From PLanc-01 sp034678485 (GTDB lineage: Bacteria > Planctomycetota > Phycisphaerae > Sedimentisphaerales > Anaerobacaceae), in assembly GCA_034678485.1 (NCBI GenBank), contig JAXDBU010000124.1, forward strand, positions 1 through 64,000: a DNA stretch of 64,000 nucleotides. The letters are read 5' to 3'. This document shows positions 60,401 to 64,000 of the stretch, piece after piece; the first letter of the stretch is position 1, and each line of letters starts with the position of its first letter. The translations under genes and the position numbers were made by a program. Below the pieces are notes generated by a model. It worked only from the letters and a program-made list of their open reading frames with translations, was not told the DNA's origin and made no database searches.

Positions 60401-61984
60401 TCACGGGGATCGATCTGCAGGGAGAACCCCTGCTGCGACATACAGAGACAGTGTATTCTCGGAACCCCCTGCCGAGTCTAGGTCACGCATGGGCTGAGCG
60501 GAGCTGGTGTGGTCTTGTGCGATGTGCCAGGCGATGCGAGTCAGTCTTTGCAGGAAGCGGGTGTCGTGACTGACCAACAGCAAGGCGCACGGACAGTCGG
60601 CCAGGGCGGTTTCCAGGGCCTCGATAGAGGGCAGATCCATGTGGTTGGTCGGTTCGTCCATGACGATGATGTGCGGCGTGCGGACCATGCCCAAGGCGAG
60701 CATGAGCTTCCGCGTCTCGCCCGGACTGGGTTCGTCGCTGGCGAGGAGCCGGTCCGGCCGGGAGCCCAGGCGGCTGACAATGTTCATCAGGTAACCCAGT
60801 TGGCCGGCGGGCAGTTGCCGGGCATGGTCAAGCAGGTCCCGTGACCGGCCGGCGTCGATTTCCTGCGGTACATAGGTCTGCTGTTCCGTGGGCACATCGA
60901 GGCCTGCGATGATCCGGCGCACGAGTGTGCTCTTGCCCGACCCGTTGGCCCCTGTCAAGGCGATACGATCCGTCGGGCGGATGGTCAGATCCGGATGCCG
61001 GAGCGATCCATGTTTGCCCAAGACGATGGAGCCGGCCGGCAGATCGAGGAGGGTGTTGCGTTTCGAGGCCGAGCCGGGAAGCCAGATGCCCGTTTCGTAT
61101 TGCTTCTTGACGCGGGTTGTCTGCGACTTGCGTTGGGCCCGCTCCAGTTGTCCGGTGATCTGACGTCGCAGTTTGCCGCCGACCGCGTCCTTGCTCGTGA
61201 CGCGGGCGAGATTCTTCTTCTCTTTCGCGTCGTGGTCCTTGCGCCCCAGGCCGCGTTTCGAACGCCGACGATCGGCGGCTGCGGCCAATCGCTGCCTGCG
61301 GGCTGCTTCCCGCCGGATTCTATCGTATTCCCGCCGGTCCTGCTCGTGCTGCCTGGACGCAGTCTGCCGTTCGAGGTCGGCGACCTCCATCCCCTTCGTG
61401 ACGCCGCCCGGTCGGACCGTCACATCGGGCGGATCGAGGAACACGCACTGCCCGCACAGCGAATCGAGCAACTCTCGGTCGTGACTGACCAAAAGGCCCA
61501 CTCCGTCGAACGTGCGCATCGCGGCAACCACCGCGTTCTTGGCATCGGTGTCGAGGTGATTCGTCGGCTCATCGAGCGCCAGGACATCGGGTTGAAGCCA
61601 CAGGGCAACCGCGATCTGCGCCCGCTTGCGTTCGCCGTGCGAAAGCGTCTGCCAGCGGTCGGGCCAATCAGCCTGGACGCCCAACATCTCACAGATGCTC
61701 CTCGCGGGTCCGGTCCGGTCGTCAACGAATTCCGTCAACGTGGCGGGCGCGTCGTCGGTTCGCTGGGGACAGTAGACAACTCGCGGCGGGGCCTCGACCA
61801 CTCCGGCTTCGGGCGCCAACTGTCTTGTCGCCAGCTTCAGCAGGGTGGTCTTGCCGGCGCCGTTGGCCCCGACCACGCCGGACCAGCTGCAGGGCAGGTG
61901 CAGAGAAAGGCCCAGGAAAAGCGGCTCCGCCGCTGAGGGATAGGCAAACGTCACATTGTGGAATCGGACAAATAACCTGCTCAT
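60401..61984 (-). CDS. ABC-F family ATPase
   Basis: A 527-residue protein with two ABC domains and no membrane segments. First domain: GANGAGKTTLLKL, LSHGERKRAQIAV and ALDEPTNHLD; second domain: GANGSGKSTLVRR, PSPGETRKLMLALG (a diverged signature) and VMDEPTNHMD. Between them (about 195-300) is a long Arg/Lys-rich helical linker (RREYDRIRREAARRQRLAAA). ABC-F proteins bind the ribosomal E site; members with such linkers include antibiotic-resistance (Lsa/Msr-like) and translation factors. A role in ribosome protection is possible but unproven. It is convergent to the C39-like gene, with 27 bases between stops; it is not an exporter and cannot serve that gene as a transporter. Confidence 0.85.
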   Translation of the reverse strand: MSRLFVRFHNVTFAYPSAAEPLFLGLSLHLPCSWSGVVGANGAGKTTLLKLATRQLAPEAGVVEAPPRVVYCPQRTDDAPATLTEFVDDRTGPARSICEMLGVQADWPDRWQTLSHGERKRAQIAVALWLQPDVLALDEPTNHLDTDAKNAVVAAMRTFDGVGLLVSHDRELLDSLCGQCVFLDPPDVTVRPGGVTKGMEVADLERQTASRQHEQDRREYDRIRREAARRQRLAAAADRRRSKRGLGRKDHDAKEKKNLARVTSKDAVGGKLRRQITGQLERAQRKSQTTRVKKQYETGIWLPGSASKRNTLLDLPAGSIVLGKHGSLRHPDLTIRPTDRIALTGANGSGKSTLVRRIIAGLDVPTEQQTYVPQEIDAGRSRDLLDHARQLPAGQLGYLMNIVSRLGSRPDRLLASDEPSPGETRKLMLALGMVRTPHIIVMDEPTNHMDLPSIEALETALADCPCALLLVSHDTRFLQRLTRIAWHIAQDHTSSAQPMRDLDSAGGSENTLSLYVAAGVLPADRSP

Positions 61985-62395
61985 GGCCTTCGTTCGCTAC
62001 GATTCGGCGCATTCGCCGAAGGGGCGGCTCGATCTCGGGCAATCTCGTTGAACAACGGCTCGGCCGTATTCGTCTAATTCCGCATCATCATGACTCCTCT
62101 GCGTTCAGTTGGATTCCATCTGCTTGTAGACGACCACGCCACATGTGTCAAGGCATTTCTCAGTGCGTCTCGACGTCGCCCCGGCGTTGGCACCGCTGAC
62201 CTCTTCGATACGAGGCGGGCTTCGGGTTCACCAGGAGCAAAGAAATGAACGCACGGCTGCACCCGTACGAAAACGGTCACAACCAAGAAAGCAAGTCGTA
62301 GAATGGGCTCCAATCGATTATGATCTACCGATGTCGGAAGCAGAAGTTGTCGCTGTCGGTCTTCGGCTGGGAAGTCTTTGTGATAAGGAGTACTC
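61985..62395. other. Divergent intergenic region
   Basis: About 410 bases between the ABC-F and GFA-domain genes. No gene or clear promoter is recognised. Confidence 0.4.
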
Positions 62396-62833
62396 ATGGA
62401 AACGACTCTGCGAGGCAGATGCCTGTGTGGCGCGGTGCGATATGAATGTACCGGCGACCCCGGCAACGCCAGCTATTGTCACTGCGATGACTGCAGAAGA
62501 GCTACGGGCGGGCCCTACACCGTGGGCGTCCTCGTGCGGGCGGCGGACCTGCGTATCGTCTGTGGCCAGGTCAGAGGCTACACCACCATCGCCGACAGCG
62601 GCAGGAAGATCACTCGCGAGTTCTGTCCGAATTGTGGCTCCCCCCTGTTCAGCCGAGCCGAGAAGTGCCCCGCTTCCGTCTTCCTCAAAGCAGGCTCTCT
62701 GGATGAGCCGGAACGGGTCAGGCCAAGCTGCCAGACGTGGACGAAGCGGGCCGTCCCCTGGGCCTACATCGACGAGAGCCTGCCATCCTTTCCCGAAAGC
62801 AGCTCGCCTCCGTCAGATGGTCCCCGGGGTTGA
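62396..62833 (+). CDS. GFA / CENP-V-like zinc-binding protein
   Basis: A 145-residue protein. ATG 62396 follows AAGGAG. The GFA (Mss4-like) fold is shown by its zinc Cys motifs: RGRCLCGAVRYECTG, SYCHCDDCRRATG and REFCPNCGSPLF. Such proteins are annotated as glutathione-dependent formaldehyde-activating enzymes, but most have no proven activity. It stands alone. Confidence 0.85.
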   Translation: METTLRGRCLCGAVRYECTGDPGNASYCHCDDCRRATGGPYTVGVLVRAADLRIVCGQVRGYTTIADSGRKITREFCPNCGSPLFSRAEKCPASVFLKAGSLDEPERVRPSCQTWTKRAVPWAYIDESLPSFPESSSPPSDGPRG

Positions 62834-63433
62834 GGACCGAACAGCTTCCGAATCGAGGTTCCTCTTGACGGGGATAGACGAGGCGCCTGTGGAATCGTGA
62901 CACCTGTATCCAAGCCTGTCCGCTCCACTCCCTCCGTGGTCAGGAGGTGTTTCTCTCGAAAGAGACGCCTTCACCGCTGCTCTGGACGGGCTACTACTAT
63001 CGAAACGCCTGGATCATGGCTCAGATTGCAGAGATTCCGGGTCACACCGTTGATGCAACGACCAACGGTCGGTTGGCCGGTGCCGCTTCCGGAATCACTG
63101 CCGGATCGGAAGAACCTGATCATGTGGGTTTTGACACGGGTTCAGGGTCCCACCATTTCGTCCTCCGAGGCAGCAGCAGATGACGGTGCAACAGCGTCCC
63201 GTCGCGAAAGGCACGCAAGGGGAGTCCGCTCCTGGGCATAGGATTGACACAGAGGGATGTGACACCAAGGCGGCGGGTCTGAGTTGCGTAACCTCCGAAT
63301 CCCCTGTACCATGGCGCCGTTACGCGTGTCCCAAGCCGGGTGTGCTCTCGATCAGGCCGTGGCTTCGGGGGCGTTGGCTTTGCGCAAAGGGGAGGTGCGG
63401 AACATCGTGGTCCGGATTCTCGAGGGCAATAGG
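62834..63433. other. Intergenic region before the last prepilin gene; no convincing gene
   Basis: Six hundred bases with only short open frames. One, from GTG 62947 to 63183, includes IAEIPGHTVDATTNGRLAG and GFDTGSGSHHFVL, but its start has no well-placed ribosome site and no family is recognised. The final ~120 bases are in frame with the prepilin gene but are probably untranslated. Confidence 0.4.
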
Positions 63434-64000
63434 ATGACCTGCCGCCGGGGTTTCACGCTGGTGGAGCTGCTGGTCGTGATCGCCATCATCTCGCTGCTGA
63501 TGACGATCCTGTTGCCGGCGCTGTCTCGTGCCAAGAACCTGGCGAGACGGACCGCGTGCCTCTCGAACCTGCGTCAGATCGGCATGGCGGCGGCTTCCTA
63601 CGCCAATGACAACATCGGCCGGATGCCCTTCGTGCCGGACAGCGAGCTGCAGCTCACACCCCCGGTCAACGACAGCGGCAAGCGATACAACAGCATGGGC
63701 TCGTTCATGCCCCTGATCGATCCCTATGTCGGGTCGGTCGAGGTCTGGGTTTCGTCGCCGACCAAGCTGGTGAAGGCCGATTCCTGGCTCATGCACTTCG
63801 GCAGTCCGTGGCGTGCGGACGGCGTTGAGTTTCCGGAACGCGGGTGGTCGAACTACATCAGCGACAAACTCGCGGAACTCGACACGACACAGGCCCGCTA
63901 TCTGCGCGGCCGGACGCCTGAGAGCTGCGCCCGGCTGCGCCACACGAGCACCGCCTCGGAGGAATGGCTGATGAGTCCGTTCTTCGAGCGTTCCTGGTGG
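63434..64000 (+). CDS. Prepilin-type N-terminal cleavage/methylation domain protein (3' end outside window)
   Basis: An open frame of 189 residues runs out of the window. ATG 63434 begins MTCRRGFTLVELLVVIAIIS, the classic type IV prepilin leader (cleavage after G, then FTLVE and a hydrophobic helix), followed by PALSRAKNLARRTACLSNLR QIG and YANDNIGRMPF, typical of the planctomycete pseudopilin class. GTG 63407 with AAAGGGGAGG upstream, or a longer frame from ATG 63311, are alternative starts, but the leader is normally close to the N-terminus. It is a distant paralogue of the gene at 9233-9991. Confidence 0.85.
   Translation, partial: MTCRRGFTLVELLVVIAIISLLMTILLPALSRAKNLARRTACLSNLRQIGMAAASYANDNIGRMPFVPDSELQLTPPVNDSGKRYNSMGSFMPLIDPYVGSVEVWVSSPTKLVKADSWLMHFGSPWRADGVEFPERGWSNYISDKLAELDTTQARYLRGRTPESCARLRHTSTASEEWLMSPFFERSWW

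Noticed and set aside
60401..61984. The ABC ATPase as exporter for the C39-like protein's tail
   Set aside because: It has two ABC domains and no transmembrane segment, so it is an ABC-F protein, and it is transcribed from the other strand.

Overview
The window is GC-rich DNA from a Gram-negative bacterium that looks like a planctomycete, most likely Phycisphaerae/Sedimentisphaerales-like. This rests on gene content, not on a marker gene. The hallmarks are secreted LamG/PKD proteins, prepilin-type proteins with GFTLIELL/GFTLVELL leaders, a PEP-CTERM-like protein, Tat-exported Gfo/Idh/MocA and beta-propeller proteins, a GH27 alpha-galactosidase with an NPCBM module, and a large autotransporter built of T5SS/PEP-CTERM-associated repeats. 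The life style suggested is polysaccharide and amino-sugar degradation.

Layout. 0-4.4 kb: two paralogous secreted LamG-type proteins, the first cut by the window edge. 4.5-6.6 kb: a small membrane protein, tRNA-Pro(TGG), and a graveyard of decayed mobile genes: an HNH/AP2 gene lacking its catalytic core, an IS200/IS605 tnpA tail, and an internally deleted IS4-like element with 39-40 bp inverted ends. 6.6-10 kb: a prepilin-type protein and a LamG/PKD protein on the minus strand. 10.2-16.5 kb: a transposase remnant, a membrane-tethered HTH protein, and a single-chain type IIG-like restriction-modification enzyme. 16.7-24.2 kb: an oxidoreductase plus HEAT protein pair, a NagB-PIG-L fusion and a P-type ATPase. 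24.4-28.5 kb: an operon of SDR dehydrogenase, frameshifted HAD phosphatase, double-motif aspartyl protease lipoprotein and a LarA-family nickel racemase/epimerase homologue, which may act on sugar acids. 28.6-38.8 kb: DUF3800, PEP-CTERM, beta-propeller, DUF503-RtcB, alpha-galactosidase and DUF362 genes.

38.8-50 kb: a metallophosphatase and a GT-C-like membrane protein that share DUF5648-like modules; a minus-strand, overlapping AAA ATPase/DUF4276/M50 protease operon that resembles a defence system; and a MurNAc-recycling group (anmK, murQ, SSS symporter) that has been invaded by palindromic elements. The most striking of these is a 175-bp nested palindrome whose two inner hairpins have complementary loops. 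50-58 kb: a 2516-residue autotransporter. 58.5-60.4 kb: an exported C39-peptidase-like protein whose C-terminus looks like a double-glycine leader followed by an 82-residue tail with nine cysteines. This is the best candidate here for an undescribed system. 60.4-64 kb: an ABC-F ATPase, a GFA-domain protein and a truncated prepilin-type gene.

Limits: all family names come from motif reading without database searches. Promoters, terminators and operators are predictions from sequence pattern only.
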